Assembly (NCBI GenBank): GCA_007449985.2
Contig: VIIQ02000122.1
Span: 62,001-126,000, forward strand
Source of the DNA: Desmodesmus armatus
Lineage: Eukaryota > Chlorophyta > Chlorophyceae > Sphaeropleales > Scenedesmaceae
Direction of reading: 5' to 3'
DNA length: 64,000 nucleotides
Positions 25,580 through 38,010 of this stretch are shown here, one piece after another (within the stretch, counting starts at the first letter, position 1; every line of letters starts with the position of its first letter). Below the pieces are notes generated by a model that saw only the letters and a list, made by a program, of their open reading frames with translations, was not told where the DNA came from and did no database searches. A program made the position numbers and the translations under genes.

Positions 25580-28405
25580 ATGTTCGGGCTATCAGGCGTG
25601 CTGGCTATTGTCTCTGGCTTAGCCAAGGGGCAGAAGCTGGAGCAGCTGGAGCTGCAAGAGTTTCCAAATATGCCCTTCCTGTACTGGCTGGCTGTCGCCA
25701 GTGCTGTCGTAAAGCCAAAGTGGACAGACAGCAAGGAGTGGTCAGCACTCAAGGTATGATGATCAGCACGTCTGAACCACCACCAGCACTTGTTGTACCT
25801 GTGAGCTGGCAGCACACCACCTGTGAGCTGGCAGCACACCAAGAGTCCCAGACTGGACCACTGTGGTACCCTTCACAACCAAGTCAGCAGAGTACAGCTG
25901 ACCTAAGGAGCAGCACAGAAGCCCAGCCAAGGTATCTTTCGTGCCTGCTGACTGCCTACTGCAGGTCAACATGTCCACACCAACTGCAATCTGCCCCAAG
26001 CGCCTCAGCAGCTTCAAAAAGCTGACAGGCTGGCCAGACAACAGCAGCGGTGGTGCAGTGCCAGGCATGTTCCTGATGGCGGAGTCCTTCAAGCTGGTGA
26101 TGCAGGTACATGCACACCGCACTGCCATCATGCACTTGTGCACTGTGGCTCTACAGCAGTGCAGCACCAGGCAGGGACTGATCTGGATGCCAAACTTGTT
26201 GCCAGCATGCACGCCGAAGCAGCGCAATCAGCATTAGCTGGAGCGGCCACTGCATAGCAGCATGTCAATGTCCACTTCTCTGGCAGGTGCCATTCTGTCT
26301 TGTCAACAGCAGGGACTGTCAGGGTATCATGCTAGGTTCCTTTTGGCAGGGTCAGCTACAGAAGAACACATCCATACCTCGACTCCACTATTTTCCCTAT
26401 TCATCCTGCTTGTCAGGTGCTGACCCTGCCCACCTTCCCCACCAGTGTCATGGGCACGGTGGTCAACAAGCGGGCCAAGTACAGCTACCTACGCCTGGTG
26501 CAGGACAGCGAGAAGCTCACATACAGGTGTGCGCTGGGCCTGCAGGAGGGGCGACAAGCATGCAGCGCACATGCCAGTGTCTGGTAGCAGCATGTAGCGG
26601 CAAAGTATCCGCACACTTGCTGTATGCACGCATCAGGAGGCTACGCTAGCAGAGCTGCTGCAAGATCACCAGCCCTTGTGGTGTTGGACAACCTGCTTGC
26701 CTAGCAATGAACATAGAGCTGTACTGAGCTTGCGACTTGATGGTGTCTGCATGCAGCTGCTCCCTCAACCCCATTGTCGGCAACACATTCAGCGGCCATG
26801 CCGAGTTTGAGCTGCTGCTGGAGGCAGTGTCACATGACAAAGGTGCGACACATGGAGCACTGCAAGCAGTGCTGCAGTGCTGCAGGAGCCCGCAGTAGCT
26901 GGGATGCAACAGCTGGATGTAACAGCTGGATGCAGCAGCTGGCATGACAAGCACTTGCAACCTTGGTCTGAAGGGTATCACTATTTGTTGAGGCTGACAG
27001 GTTACCTGCATCATGTGACTTGGGTGGGATGTGGCTGCTGCGCAGGAGATGTTGTGTGGCAAGCAGTGCTGACGCTGGTGCTGATGAACCCACGCAAGAA
27101 CAAGGGCGGCAAGAAGGTGGGGCGGTGCATTCGGGGCCCGGCGCTTTGCTTCAGTTTTGTACATGCTGGGTTTGGCACGTGCGGCGGCCGGCCTGAGCAG
27201 CTGTGTCATCTGCTTTGAGCAGGGAAACGCCTTGTCCAGAGTTCCCTTGCAGCAAGCTGTGCAATGGCCCCTTGAGAGATGTCGATTTTCACGAGGTTGC
27301 GGCGTCTTACTTCCACTTCTCAAACCCCAACACTAGTTGTGCTGCCGTTCCCGCCTCCACCCGTCCACTCCGTCCTGTCCCACAACCCACAGGAGGGTGA
27401 TGCAGCCAAGCAGCCGGAGCAGGAGGTGGCAGGGCAGCCGATTGACTCATGGACGCTGCCAGAGAACACAGGCCGTGCCTATGCGGCCCTGGACGGCGAC
27501 ATCAGCCCCATGCACCTGTACAAGGCCACAGCCATGCTGATGGGCTTCCCTAGCCCCGTGGCCAACGTGCACTTCCTGGCTGCGCGCACAGAGGCCACCA
27601 TCGCCACAACAGTTGGTGAGGCAAGCTGCTGTGGGGACTGTGAGACAGTGTTGGGGTTGGTTGTCTTGGTGGACAGTGCTGATGTTGAGTGCTGCGGCCA
27701 TGCCTGCTGTGCAGCTCAGCACCGTCTATCCCACAGGGGCCACAGCGAGGCACTATGATGCCAAGCAACCTCCAGACGTGCAGCCTGCAGAGTTTGTTTT
27801 GCGATACTGTTTGATGTGCTCAGGCAGCAGCAGAGCACAGATATGTCGCTGACCAGCCATTTCCCTGTGCAGCTCTTGACACTGCTGCTGCCCTGCCACA
27901 CCTGCCATGCGTCATGTTGCTGCCACCCCCAGCTGCTGCTGCTGGGCCCATTGCCCCGCTGTCAATCGAGCTGGATTTCAAGAAGCCCACGCTGCTGCCC
28001 AACAAGCTCACCCTGTCAGGGGACAGCAAGGCGTTTGCCAAGGATGCAGCAGCTGGTAAGCACCCGCAGCTCTGCTCAACAATAGTGATGCTGTGTTGGG
28101 CCTCAGGTACCAGCATGCAGCAATGCTATGGGCGTCTGGCTTGTCTCGTGGAGTGTGGCGCCAGGCAAACTAACTGCACCAGATGTACAGTACATTACGG
28201 CTGTTGGTAGCAAGCGCAAGCCAGGAAGCTTCAGAGGTCGAAGAAGTAGGTGTGATCATCACAGTGTCAGCGTTACGCCCTGATAAAATCTGCTGTTTGT
28301 GTTTTTGTGTTGACAGGTGGCTTCAAGGTGAAGCTAGAAGACAAGAAGGGCAAGCCCATCGCAGCTGGCACCATCAGCACACAGGCTAGTCGCAAGGTGC
28401 TCTGA
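25580..28405 (+). CDS. MaoC-like dehydratase / hot-dog-fold protein
   Basis: Exons: 25580-25753, 25965-26105, 26417-26526, 26757-26842, 27046-27116, 27393-27615, 27873-28055 and 28317-28405. All junctions are GT-AG and in phase, giving 358 aa. The N terminus is hydrophobic (MFGLSGVLAIVSG... then FLYWLAVASAVV), suggesting a membrane anchor or targeting segment. The middle has the first half of a double hot-dog layout (VMGTVVNKRAKYSYLRLVQD; GNTFSGHAEFELLLEAV). The second half carries YAALDGDISPMHLYKATAMLMG, the hydratase-2 signature with Asp230 and His235 kept but Ser where most members have Asn. The family hydrates trans-2-enoyl-CoA or dehydrates 3-hydroxyacyl-thioesters; the exact substrate cannot be told. 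The protein ends in a beta-rich FKVKLEDKKGKPIAAGTI segment. It is divergent with TRM1. Confidence 0.85.
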
Positions 28406-28418
28406 GGTGGCACACGAC

Positions 28419-28491
28419 TGTGCACGTGATCTCACTGCAAATGCATGTGTAGTTTGTGCACGTGATCACAGTGCAATGCATGTGTAGTTGG
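28419..28491. repeat. 38-bp tandem duplication in 3' flank
   Basis: TGTGCACGTGATC...GCATGTGTAGTT occurs twice in tandem just after the MaoC-like stop codon. CACGTG is present in each unit. Confidence 0.75.
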
Positions 28492-29802
28492 CGTTTGGCA
28501 GCCAGTTGGCGGCAGCCTGATTTAGGTCAGACAGATCAGCACATGTACTATAGTGGGTGGCGCAAGCCGGCTGTGTTTGGCAAGTCACCTTGACACTTTC
28601 AGGTGGACGTCTCCAGCAGCAAGGCTCGGTCTGCGCAGCACTGTGGCTGATAGTGGCTGGATTTCAGATCACATTTGTGCAGTATTGTGAGGCATTTGAA
28701 CAGCAAAGCCTCCTTAGGACCGCTTAACATGGCTCAGACTCAGGGAGACCCCCACTTGATGCATCTGTTGCTGGTGCTAGCCTAGTGCTGCTTGCCAGAG
28801 GTGCAGCCTGAGAGTGGCTGACAGCCGCGTACGTAAGGCTGGGTTGACGTACGAACAGCCCCACCGTGGAGCCCTTGTGATTTTGCATCGGTTGTGTCGC
28901 GCAGTTACTGTAACCGACTGGTGGTGTGACATGCCTGGATTGATGGCGACATGCACACCACTGCATCGATGCAGAAAACGTAGTGTTTTGGGGCCCAAAG
29001 ACGAAGTGTGTCTTCACACACCCCATGGCTGCTGCTGTTGGTGCTGAAGTACAAAGCAGTTGGCTGCTCGTCACTGACTAGCATGAGCTACAACACCATG
29101 AGTCAGGCTCACGTGCTGCTTTCAGCCATCACCTTTATACCGTCAGAGCAGGCCACCTGGACAGCTGTGTCAAGGGGTGGCACCTACAGTACTGTGTACA
29201 GGGTGTGATGTACAGTTGCAAGTGGTGGAGGGCAGGGTCATGTTCAAACATGCCGTTAGTGTCAAAGCTATTCGAGGAGCTGCTCGAGCGGCTCCACTGG
29301 GCGGAACAGCCTCTGTCAACTTGTCTTGCCAGCGAAGCAGTGCACTTCGATCAATCGAGCTCACCAGAAACAAGGGTACATTCGCGTCCCAGGCTGACCA
29401 AATTAGTTACCATACCATTAAGGTTCTTGAATGGTTGCTGGAAAAGCTTTTCCGACTGCATGACGTATGTGATGACAAGGCATCGTAGTCACAGGTTCTT
29501 CTGGTGCTGAGGAGGCGTTCATAAACCTGTGCCACACCATTTCAGAACCACTGCTGCCCCCTGATACATCTTGCATACGTTCTCAATAGTATCGTTCAGT
29601 GCTACTTCGCATACGGCTTTGCGCCCCTGCTGCTGACTCGCGCGACACATAACAAGGTGCGGCTGTTGACGATGAGCTGCTTGACCACAAATGCGGTTTG
29701 CTTACAGTATCGACGTGCCATATTGGGCGACGAGCTAACCGCGCAGCTGTGCCTGTGCTGTGCTGTTCTGTGGTTGTGCCTTCAACTGCTGTACATGTAC
29801 AG
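28492..29802. other. Intergenic before tetraspan gene A
   Basis: No exon is supported. A TGACGA half-site near 29668 lies roughly where the other paralogues have TGACGTCA. Confidence 0.4.
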
Positions 29803-31370
29803 ATGGTGATGCTGAAGAAGACCAAGGGCCTCACATGGCCTCTCCTGGGCCTCGCACTGGCCACCACCCTGGTCTACATGGCCGGCCTTGCAGCCCTGCA
29901 GGTGGGATATGCGCTCTCATCAGCTGCATTGCTGTGCTGGGCCCCAGAACCACGTGCACAGCTAACAGAGTGCTGCGTGGCGTAGCCCTGCATTACTGTG
30001 CAACCCTGCAATCAGCTGCGACTGATTACTTCCTGCCTTGCCCATACATTTGAATTACTGTCTGCAGGCTGGCTGCAATGAACTCACCACCCTGACTCAG
30101 GGCCTTCAGGGCCAGGGCACCGGCTTGTTCCAGCGCGCTGCCTTTGGTGAGTTCGTTGCCAACATGGCATGCACCTGCACCACAAGATGCACAGCTTGCA
30201 TCAAATCAAATCAAAGATACACCTGTAGCTGTGAAACTCAAGAGCTCATGCCAGCCATTCACTGATATCACGGAGATAGCACAACAACCCAGAAAGAACA
30301 ACAGACTGAGGATCAAAACAGAGAAGCCTGACGCTTTTATGAGGATGAAAACCAACCCTAAAATCCCCAAGCGTACTATCTAAGTGCACGAGATGGACAA
30401 CCCTCATGCGAGCAAAGGTTTCATGTGTGCCATGTGTCCTGGTCAGGGTGTCCAAACACACTGCCAGTAGCAGCAACCTATGAACCTGTGGATTCGCGTG
30501 CATGCGGTAGACAGGACTGCATTACGTGGGTGTGATATACACTGCTGCTCACACCTCTGTGTTTTTTTGGTGTTGGCGCCCCTCACTCACCCGTACCCAC
30601 AGGTGCCTCTGACTTCCAGTGCCACCGCATGTTCCGCTTCTACTGGTTCATCTTCGCCTTTGTCATGGCCACCCTCCTCGGCCTCGCCATTTGCGCTGCC
30701 GTCAAGCTTGCGCTCCACTGGTCCCGCGCCTTCTGGGTGGGCATGGTCACAATCAGTGCCCTGCTGATGATGATTGCCTCCGAGTTCTTCCTGGGCTCCG
30801 ACAATGCCTTTGATGCCGTGGGTTGGAACAACGGCTGGATGCGCCACCGCTGGAGGGCTGCCACTGCTGGTGCCATCATGAGCGTTGTTTCCCTGGTCCT
30901 GCTGCTGCTGGCCATTGGCACAGAGTGAGTACTGTACCTGCTGTGCTGTCCTAGCTTTAATGGCATCATGGGCTTGCCTCCCTACATCATTGCCAGCAAT
31001 GTGATGTGCGGAGGCTTTGATATCATTTGCGGGATAATGTGCACGCTCCACTTCTCTGTCTACAGTCGGCACGAGTTGGATCATGTTTACCATCCCACAT
31101 ACGCAACATGCAAACTCCAGCCTTTGCCCTTGGTCATACTGTCATGCGTGGAAAGCATGCACACACCCACACAACCCCCGGCCCATACACCAGTGCATGA
31201 CAATACCTGCCCTGCTGCGTTGTTGTGCGCCGCGCAGCTGGGATCGTGTTGGCCACAACTCCTCCCACATGGGCCATGATGACAAGGTGACTGGCACCCA
31301 CACCACAACCACAACCCAGCAAGCCTATGCTGGCCCCGTCCAGAACGTCCGCGTTGTTGACCAGGTGTAA
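29803..31370 (+). CDS. Four-TM membrane protein, paralogue A
   Basis: Exons: 29803-29901, 30068-30146, 30603-30924 and 31238-31370. Phases 0/1/2 agree, giving 210 aa. The start MVMLKKTKG is identical in three of four paralogues. Four hydrophobic segments are visible: residues about 9-33; then FYWFIFAFVMATLLGLAICA; FWVGMVTISALLMMIASEFF; and AGAIMSVVSLVLLLLAIG. The loop after TM1 has one Cys near its start and one just before TM2 (CNEL ... DFQCHR), which could pair. The hydrophilic tail is rich in His/Thr/Gln and ends GPVQNVRVVDQV. I cannot assign a family from sequence alone. The layout resembles tetraspan proteins such as claudin/MARVEL-like folds or the algal LCI1 CO2-response protein, an untested guess. 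Confidence 0.9.
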
Positions 31371-32871
31371 GCAGGTTTCAGCACCTGTTGGGAAGGGTGT
31401 GCTGTTTCTGCCATAAGGGGCGTAGAGGCGCCTAAGAATGTATGTATCTGACCGCTTGACCCCAATGTCTTCTGTCGTGCATTTCATGGTGTCCGTGGTT
31501 GCAGTTGGTGTTTGTGCGCACAGGCCGTGCTGCATGTACCACCAGGCCACTTGAGTTTACAGTCTGCTTGCCATGTGACATCAGCATGCAACATGGAGCT
31601 GACCTTGTGATGCACAACCTGTCATGACACATCCCCTATTACTGGAGTTGACAGTTGGGAGAGTGAGGCTGTTTTTGTGTGGGTTATGCTGCGCACTGCG
31701 CACGTTGACACATTGTGTGTGATGCACACCAGTGTGTGCCGTTGTTCCTGGACTTGTCACACTGCTTGTACTCTAGTATCTGCCGATGCCCCAGTTGCAG
31801 CGGCAACAAGGAGTGAAGTCGAGTGTTGCAGCATGAGTGTTGCCTTTTGAAGTCTGTTTCCACAGCTGGCGGCTAAGGGTGATCAACATCATGATGATCA
31901 TGATGATCATTGTATATTTGGGCATGCTGAGGCTATTATTACGCTGTAATGTGAATGTTTCTCTCACGTAGCATTTGCTGTTGAGCAGTACTTCTTGCAA
32001 AGCGTGCTGCTTTTGGCAGTCTGCCAGCTGAGCTGCCGCTGTGGCATGCGGTGCACAGCATTGGGAGTGTATATGACTCTATGCGGCAGTGTGGTGTTTT
32101 GCTAGTGCACGTGCTGCCAGCCGTGCACTCCTGTGCTGCCTCAGCATGCATGCACCTTGGTCTGTGCTGCCTGACATTGAGGGTAGCTTCCAGAGGATAT
32201 GAGAGTTGCATTGTTGATGGATCGTCTTTGCACCAGGCCAGAAGCTGTCTGGCATGATGTGAGATGTGACATGATGTACCGCTGCTGCTCTTCATCCTGG
32301 GGATCGGATACTGCCAAGCGTCAGCGCCAGCTGCATGATGAAAGCGTGATGTGAAGATTACAATTCAAAGCCTTCAAAACGGTCTGTACTTCCTCAGAAG
32401 GGGCTGTACTAAGTATCACCGCTTCACATGTGCTGCAGTCTGCAAATTGCTTGCTCAGTAAAACACGTCAATATCACACAAGATGCATACAGCGACACTG
32501 TAACAGCAGTATATACCTTGCAAATGTGGCTTGATGCTGTTACCCTATTCTCCTATACCTATGAATGAAGAGGTGCGTGTGTGATGGGATTGGATCACAA
32601 TCGTTGTGGCATTCTTGCAGCAACACTACTGCTCCGGCATGCCGCATGATGCCAGATGACTTGGCACAGTAGCAACAAATGCGATCTGTGAGGTATCCGT
32701 GTGCAGCGAAGTTCACTTGGCAAGACGCTGCAGCTTGTTAGCTAGCTGCCCAGACCTGGCACGGACAGATCAGCTGTCAATGTACACTGCTACGAACATG
32801 ACTGTGCTGCATTCACAAGGAGCTGAAACACTGTTCATTGACGGCACGCATTCAGCCTGAGAAGGTGAACC
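31371..32871. other. Intergenic after tetraspan gene A
   Basis: No gene is supported. The stretch near 31560-31640 (ATGTGACATCAGC...GAGCTGACCTT) resembles the 3' flank of gene B near 35800-35880, consistent with their common origin. The rest shows only short AT-rich palindromic bits (ATCATGATGATCATGATGATCAT near 31885). Confidence 0.4.
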
Positions 32872-33552
32872 ACCGTACACCCCATATATACAAGCAACCC
32901 GTAATGTCTTATAGCAGTTTTGCGTGGCTTATATTACGGAATTCGGATTTTTTTTCAGCGAAAATTGCTTATAATTACTTTTTTAAATTTGCTAAACCAG
33001 AAATAACGCTCAAACGGGCTTGGATCCACGTCCCTCTACGTCCTGGTATCATATGATGAGGTTATTGTCCTTCCTGAGCTGCTGCACGACGGATTCAGAC
33101 ATGTACATTGCCCACTCCAACTGTTGTGATCCATCCATCAGGTGATCCCAACAATGCATCCAAAGCTTTCATGAGAGCTTTCCTTGGTAACAAGAAGCCA
33201 GCACAGGCTTGGCGGAGCAGGGTGTGATCTGGCAGAGCAGGGCATGAAGATGTGGTTGTGGTATGCCGCCTGAGCCCATGTTGGACAGTCACATACGGCC
33301 AAGAAGGTGCCTGGTTGTGTCAAATTGCAAGCTGTTGAGCTTTTTTAAATGGATGCAGGTGCCTTACCACATACCAAGGGGCCCAAAACACCACAGCAGG
33401 GTCATTTCAGCCATTTTCAGCTGCCAAGCCAGAGCTGCTTATACTTATGGTAACTGTTTGATGATTTTGTCAAAGTGGCTTATAATTTTGAAAACAAATT
33501 TCCCACGCTGTGCGTGGCTTGAATCATGGGTTGCTTGTATATGTTTACGGTA
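32872..33552. mobile_element. Putative MITE / DNA-transposon relic with imperfect terminal inverted repeats
   Basis: The left end ACCGTAC...ATATATACAAGCAACCC is the inverse of the right end GGGTTGCTTGTATATGTTTACGGT (imperfect, about 22 of 28 positions). The interior is AT-rich unlike its surroundings and repeats GCGTGGCTTA/GTGGCTTATAAT near both ends. The right end abuts TA; the left has CA. It has no coding capacity. It shares the CCGTA outer tip with the element at 38011-38400. Confidence 0.5.
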
Positions 33553-33854
33553 GTCAAAGCAAGGCTGAAATGTGACATCACATGTATGCCAATGGCAGCG
33601 CAAGGAACTTTGTGCCTAGCCTGGGTGGTTGGAGCTCGAGTGATGGTCAAACTAACCACCCCTTACCTCATGCCGAGATGGCACAGTCCACTGCATACTG
33701 TAGTGCTTTGCATGTTTGACTCATAGCTCAGCGTCAGCCACAGGCCGACGCAAGCGCGAGCAAGTAGTTGAATTGACTGCTGTAACCATGTGATGCATGA
33801 AAATGTAAACTTACAACCGTGAACGGTTCAGTGACATGAGCTGTGACGCACCCT

Positions 33855-33862
33855 TGACGTCA
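33855..33862 (+). promoter_or_regulatory. CRE-like TGACGTCA upstream of tetraspan gene B
   Basis: A palindromic TGACGTCA sits 156 bp upstream of the ATG, the same distance as in genes C and D. It is a bZIP-type binding site by established motif knowledge. Confidence 0.55.
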
Positions 33863-34017
33863 TGGGTCCATCGAGAGTGAGTCGCGTACATAGCGCTGCT
33901 GTTGGTTCGCAGCAAAACTACTGCAGCAAAGCGTTTTGACCGAACCTTATCACACCGGTCAGTGCTTGGTTCTCTGACTGTTGCTGTTGTCTTTATCTGT
34001 GCAACCCACAAAGCAAG

Positions 34018-35449
34018 ATGGTGATGCTGAAGAAGGGCAAGGGCCTGACATGGCCCTTCCTGGGCCTTGCACTGGCTACTACCCTGTTGTACTTGGCCGG
34101 CCTGGCAGCCCTGCAGGTAGGAGCAGCACACTTCAGCTGCATACGTGTGCTGGTGCAGAAATGGTGCTATGCGTGAAAAACTCTGTTGCATGAGGACTTT
34201 GCCTTGCCTGCACTGCGGTGAGAGTGACGACCTGCTGCTGTGTGGCCCTGTCATCTGCTTCTGCAGCATGGCTGTGATGACTTGCCCACACTCCGTGCCC
34301 AAGGGAGCGGTCTGTTTGAGCGCTCTGCCTTTGGTGAGTTGCCAGTTGGCGCTGCTGCATGCGCAACTGCATCTGTGTGACACTGGCTGCCACACAGTCA
34401 GTGCGTTGTCACTAGAAACGAAGCACTGCTGGTGGCACCTGAGGTTGCCTCCAACACCTTTCAGACTCTGATGCTGTTTTGTTGGTTGGTGGTGCTTGTA
34501 AAACACATGATACAGCCGCATGCATTTCAAATGCGCTGACTGCCTCTCCCAGGCTCTCCAGCGGGGAGGCTCCCTGACAGCTGATGATTGCCTGAAGGCT
34601 TGGGCTTATCTGACAATCATGAACACCTGATATATGTGCTGCTGCTGCTGGTTTACCTTTCCTCATGCCTGCAGGTGCCTCTGACTTCCAGTGCCACCGC
34701 ATCTTCCGGTTCTACTGGTTCATCTTCGCTTTCGTCATGGCCACACTTCTGGGCCTGATTGTCTGCGTCGCCATGAAGCTCGCCCTCCACTGGTCCCGCG
34801 CCTTCTGGGTGGGCATGGTCACAATCAGCGCCCTGCTGATGATGATTGCGTCTGAGTTCTTCCTGGGCGGCGACAATGCATTCGACTCCCAGGGCTGGCT
34901 CAACAACGACAGCCGCTGGGGCATGCACAACCGCTGGAGGGTTGCCCTGGCTGGTGCCATCTCAAGCGTCGTCTCCCTTATCCTGCTGCTGCTGGCCATC
35001 GGCACTGAGTGAGTACCCTTTACTGCTCTGTGCTGCCTCTGATCTCAGAGCCGCTTCAACAGTGCCAATGCATGTACCACCAGACATGGTGACAGACTGC
35101 GCCAATGCATCTACTTCAGTCCTGCCAGGCTGACAAACAAATTGCGTATCACTGTTTGCAATATATATGACAGTCGGAAAGATGGCCATATCATGCAAGC
35201 ATTGCTACATGAGCAGCACAGCTGGGCGTGTGAGTGCAGGCTGAGTGGTGCATGCACTGCTGCCCCTGCTCTGCTGCTCTCTTTGCATTGCTGCACAGCT
35301 GGGATCGCTTTGGCTATGGCCACCACCCCTCGCACTCTCAGAGGGTTGACAAGCCCGCCCCTCGTTACAGGGCCACTGCCGAGCATATTGTCATGCCAGC
35401 TGAAGCCGTGCACACAACCAACCAGCCCCTGGGCTACGACAGGGTGTAA
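34018..35449 (+). CDS. Four-TM membrane protein, paralogue B
   Basis: Exons: 34018-34116, 34267-34333, 34675-35008 and 35299-35449. Phases agree, giving 216 aa. The same four hydrophobic segments as A are present, with MVMLKKGKGLTWPFLGL at the start and FYWFIFAFVMATLLGLIVC as TM2. Exon 2 is 12 nt shorter than in A and matches C and D in length. The last exon differs: after DWDRFGYGHH it runs to an unrelated ending, TTNQPLGYDRV, instead of PVQNVRVVDQV. A copy of the usual last exon lies 57 bp further on (35506-35658) but is broken. Confidence 0.9.
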
Positions 35450-35505
35450 TTGACAGGGTTTGAACCAAGGACCGCACATGCCTGCTGTGCTTTTGCGCCA
35501 CGCAG

Positions 35506-35658
35506 CTGGGACCGCTTCGGCCACGGTGACTCCCACCACAGGGGTCGTGGCTGAGCATGAACGCCAACTGATGAGAAGGGGACTGAGCGCCACACCACCA
35601 CACCGCAGGCAGCTTATTCCGGCCCGTTCAGAATGTGCGCATGGCTGACCAGGTGTAA
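35506..35658 (+). pseudogene. Decayed duplicate of the tetraspan last exon
   Basis: After a CAG acceptor it reads DWDRFGHGDSHHRGRG and then TGA. Further on, in another frame, it keeps AYSGPVQNVRMADQV and TAA, the family's normal ending. It could be spliced from exon 3 of gene B but would give a short tail. It is closer to genes A, C and D than B's own last exon is. Confidence 0.75.
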
Positions 35659-38010
35659 GCAGCCATCATGGTGACATCCTGCATGGGTGTTGTTTGAAGG
35701 ACATGTGGCTTGTTGGCACTACTGTTGCTTGCTTGAGTTGCTTCAGCTTCAGTTGCTACAGCCATAATTTGGCCATAACCGGCCGCGGTGCAGTCACTTG
35801 ACCAGAATGTGATATGTGAGCTGACTTTGGCCCTCTGGGCTTTGCATTTTTGTGGTGCAAGCCTGCCATGACGCATCGCTTGATCACTGATTGTGAAGGC
35901 TGGGGTCGTGTGGCTGCTGTCATGTTGCGGGTGGCTTTGCCGCTGGTTGTGACTGATGCGCTATGAACCAAACAGTGCCTTCCTGCACGGAGTTGTTGCA
36001 CTCACTTTGTGATAACCCCCGGGGTGCTGAGCACTCCCACTTGCTATCGCCGTTGTTGCCTGAGGGTCCGTGGTGCTGTATGTATGAGGTCATTGGAGTT
36101 GATTGTTGTGCATGTTTGCTTGAGGGGCATGAGCCTTGCAACCATCAATCCCACTCACATCGGAGCCTCGGAGGCTGTTGGCTACCTGGAGATGAATGTG
36201 TTTTGACCCGGTCATGGCGGCCAGCAATTTGCCACTGTGTGCTGTAAGCATCTTGGCTGCTTGTGCAAGCCGTTCGTACCTGCAATCGCATCCGATCAGG
36301 CTGCTCGCCAGTGAGCAGTGCACGTGTTGCATACAACTGAGCATGATCGTGTCTCCTGTACAAGAGTGTGCCTGGGCCTGACGGTGATTTCTAGCTGCTG
36401 CTGAGGCGACAGTAATAAAGCACATGCCGGTGTGACTGCCATGCCACGGCATTGTTGAACGATATGAAGGGTATGACAATGGGTGTTGGCTGGCCATTGC
36501 ATCACCATTGTGCATGCGCAGTTGTTTGTGTGATCGTCACACAGCGCTGGGACCTTCCATGTGTGCAAGCTGAGACTGTGCACTCTGCAAGTGGGGAGTG
36601 GTTGGTGCTGTAATGTATTAGACACCAACCGAAGGCTAGCAGCTAGCTGGTCAAAACATGATTGTCTTGAACAGACAGTGGCATTTCATAACAAATGCAG
36701 CACAGGCCAGAATTGTACTGTACACGTAACACTGCAATGCCCAGCGCGGTTCTTTGCAGTAGTACAGGAAGGTTTCCCACTGCATCTTCTAACGGTAGCT
36801 TCCACATCTGTCAAGGGTACACTTAGGCTGTATGGCTTGCTCACCACCACCCCAGCCGCAAGCCTCACTGAGCAGCCTGCAAAGGCAGTACAGCTCAGTA
36901 GTACTGTGCCATGGTGTGGATGATGATAAAAGACTGCACAGTGCTGCAATTGTGCCGTTGCAGATGCAGGGAGCTTTCATATCACCCATTTGGTCCGGAA
37001 ACTCCCAGAAACACTCCCACAGGGATGAAGTTGCCCAGCAATGAGGGGCCTGACACCTTAGAAACAGTGTACTGCAGCAGCAGTTCCATCAAACCTGTTG
37101 CCCTTATCAAGTACACTATATTTATGTATCCGAGGTACTAACTCCCCATAAGGTCTACGCCCCACTGAGTTCAACTCAAGTCTCCGCCAAAGTTTGGCAG
37201 AGTGTTAGGAGGGGCTGCGCCCCCCCCCCCCCCCCCCGCTTTTCCAGGGGGGCTGCGCCCCCCCCCCCCCCCCCCCAGACCCCCCCAGCACTTTCCCTAT
37301 GTGGCCGCACAACTGTGACCGTGCTGAAAGGCCTCACCCAATCCCAGTAACAGTTCGCGTGTACGGCTGTGAGTGTGTCGGAGGTGTTGGTAGTCTCCTC
37401 AGCCATGCGCATGGGCACCAGTTGAACCCAAGTGCTTGTAAGTTGCTATGCAGCAGGTGAGTTGCAGGGTTGCGGCTGTGCCCTGCACCAGGCAACTAAG
37501 CCTTAGCCACAGTGTGGGAAGTGTGGCCTGGACTGCAGTGTATGGCAAGGGTGGGTGTGTAGGTGCACTGAATGGTGTGCCGGGGGCTACGACCTGTGCC
37601 TGTTGCAACTTGCCAACTGGGTGATGCTGCATTGATGATGCCAAGATCTGCGTAGTGTGTCTGCTCGCCAGCTGGCCAGGAAATCCTGCACTGTCATAGG
37701 GCAGGACTGTCACAGTGTGCACAGATGCATTGCCTGCATGCTGTGTGGTGCGCTGTTAGGGGCTGACAGCTGCCATGTAGTTTGATGAAAGTAGTGTGTG
37801 CATATTTGTTGGTCCGACCAAGCGGATTTGGTTGTAACCGGTTGGGGGGATTCTTGTACCACCAGCCCCCACAGCAGAACTCAACATAAAGATGCCAATG
37901 TTATGTTCAGGTGGCAAAGCCGATGACAAATCACGGACAGGGCATGCGCAAGGCCTTGTGTATTACCTGTTGTGTGAAGGCATGCACCCAAACCACAACA
38001 GCCTTAGAGT
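35659..38010. other. Gene-poor interval
   Basis: No exon is supported. It holds the duplicated poly-C block (37209-37287) and 3' flank sequence of gene B. Confidence 0.45.
37209..37287. repeat. Two tandem GGGGCTGCGC + poly-C units
   Basis: The unit GGGGCTGCGC followed by 18 C, then GCTTTTCCA, then GGGGGGCTGCGC followed by about 19 C. It is able to form i-motif or G-quadruplex structures and prone to length error. Confidence 0.9.

Noticed and set aside
31880..31915. ATCATGATGATCATGATGATCAT palindromic stretch, considered as a regulatory hairpin
   Set aside because: Short, AT-rich, simple-sequence in nature, with no gene context.
33721..33790. Possible tRNA-like sequence in the intergenic region
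   Set aside because: No convincing cloverleaf, T-loop or anticodon arm could be drawn.
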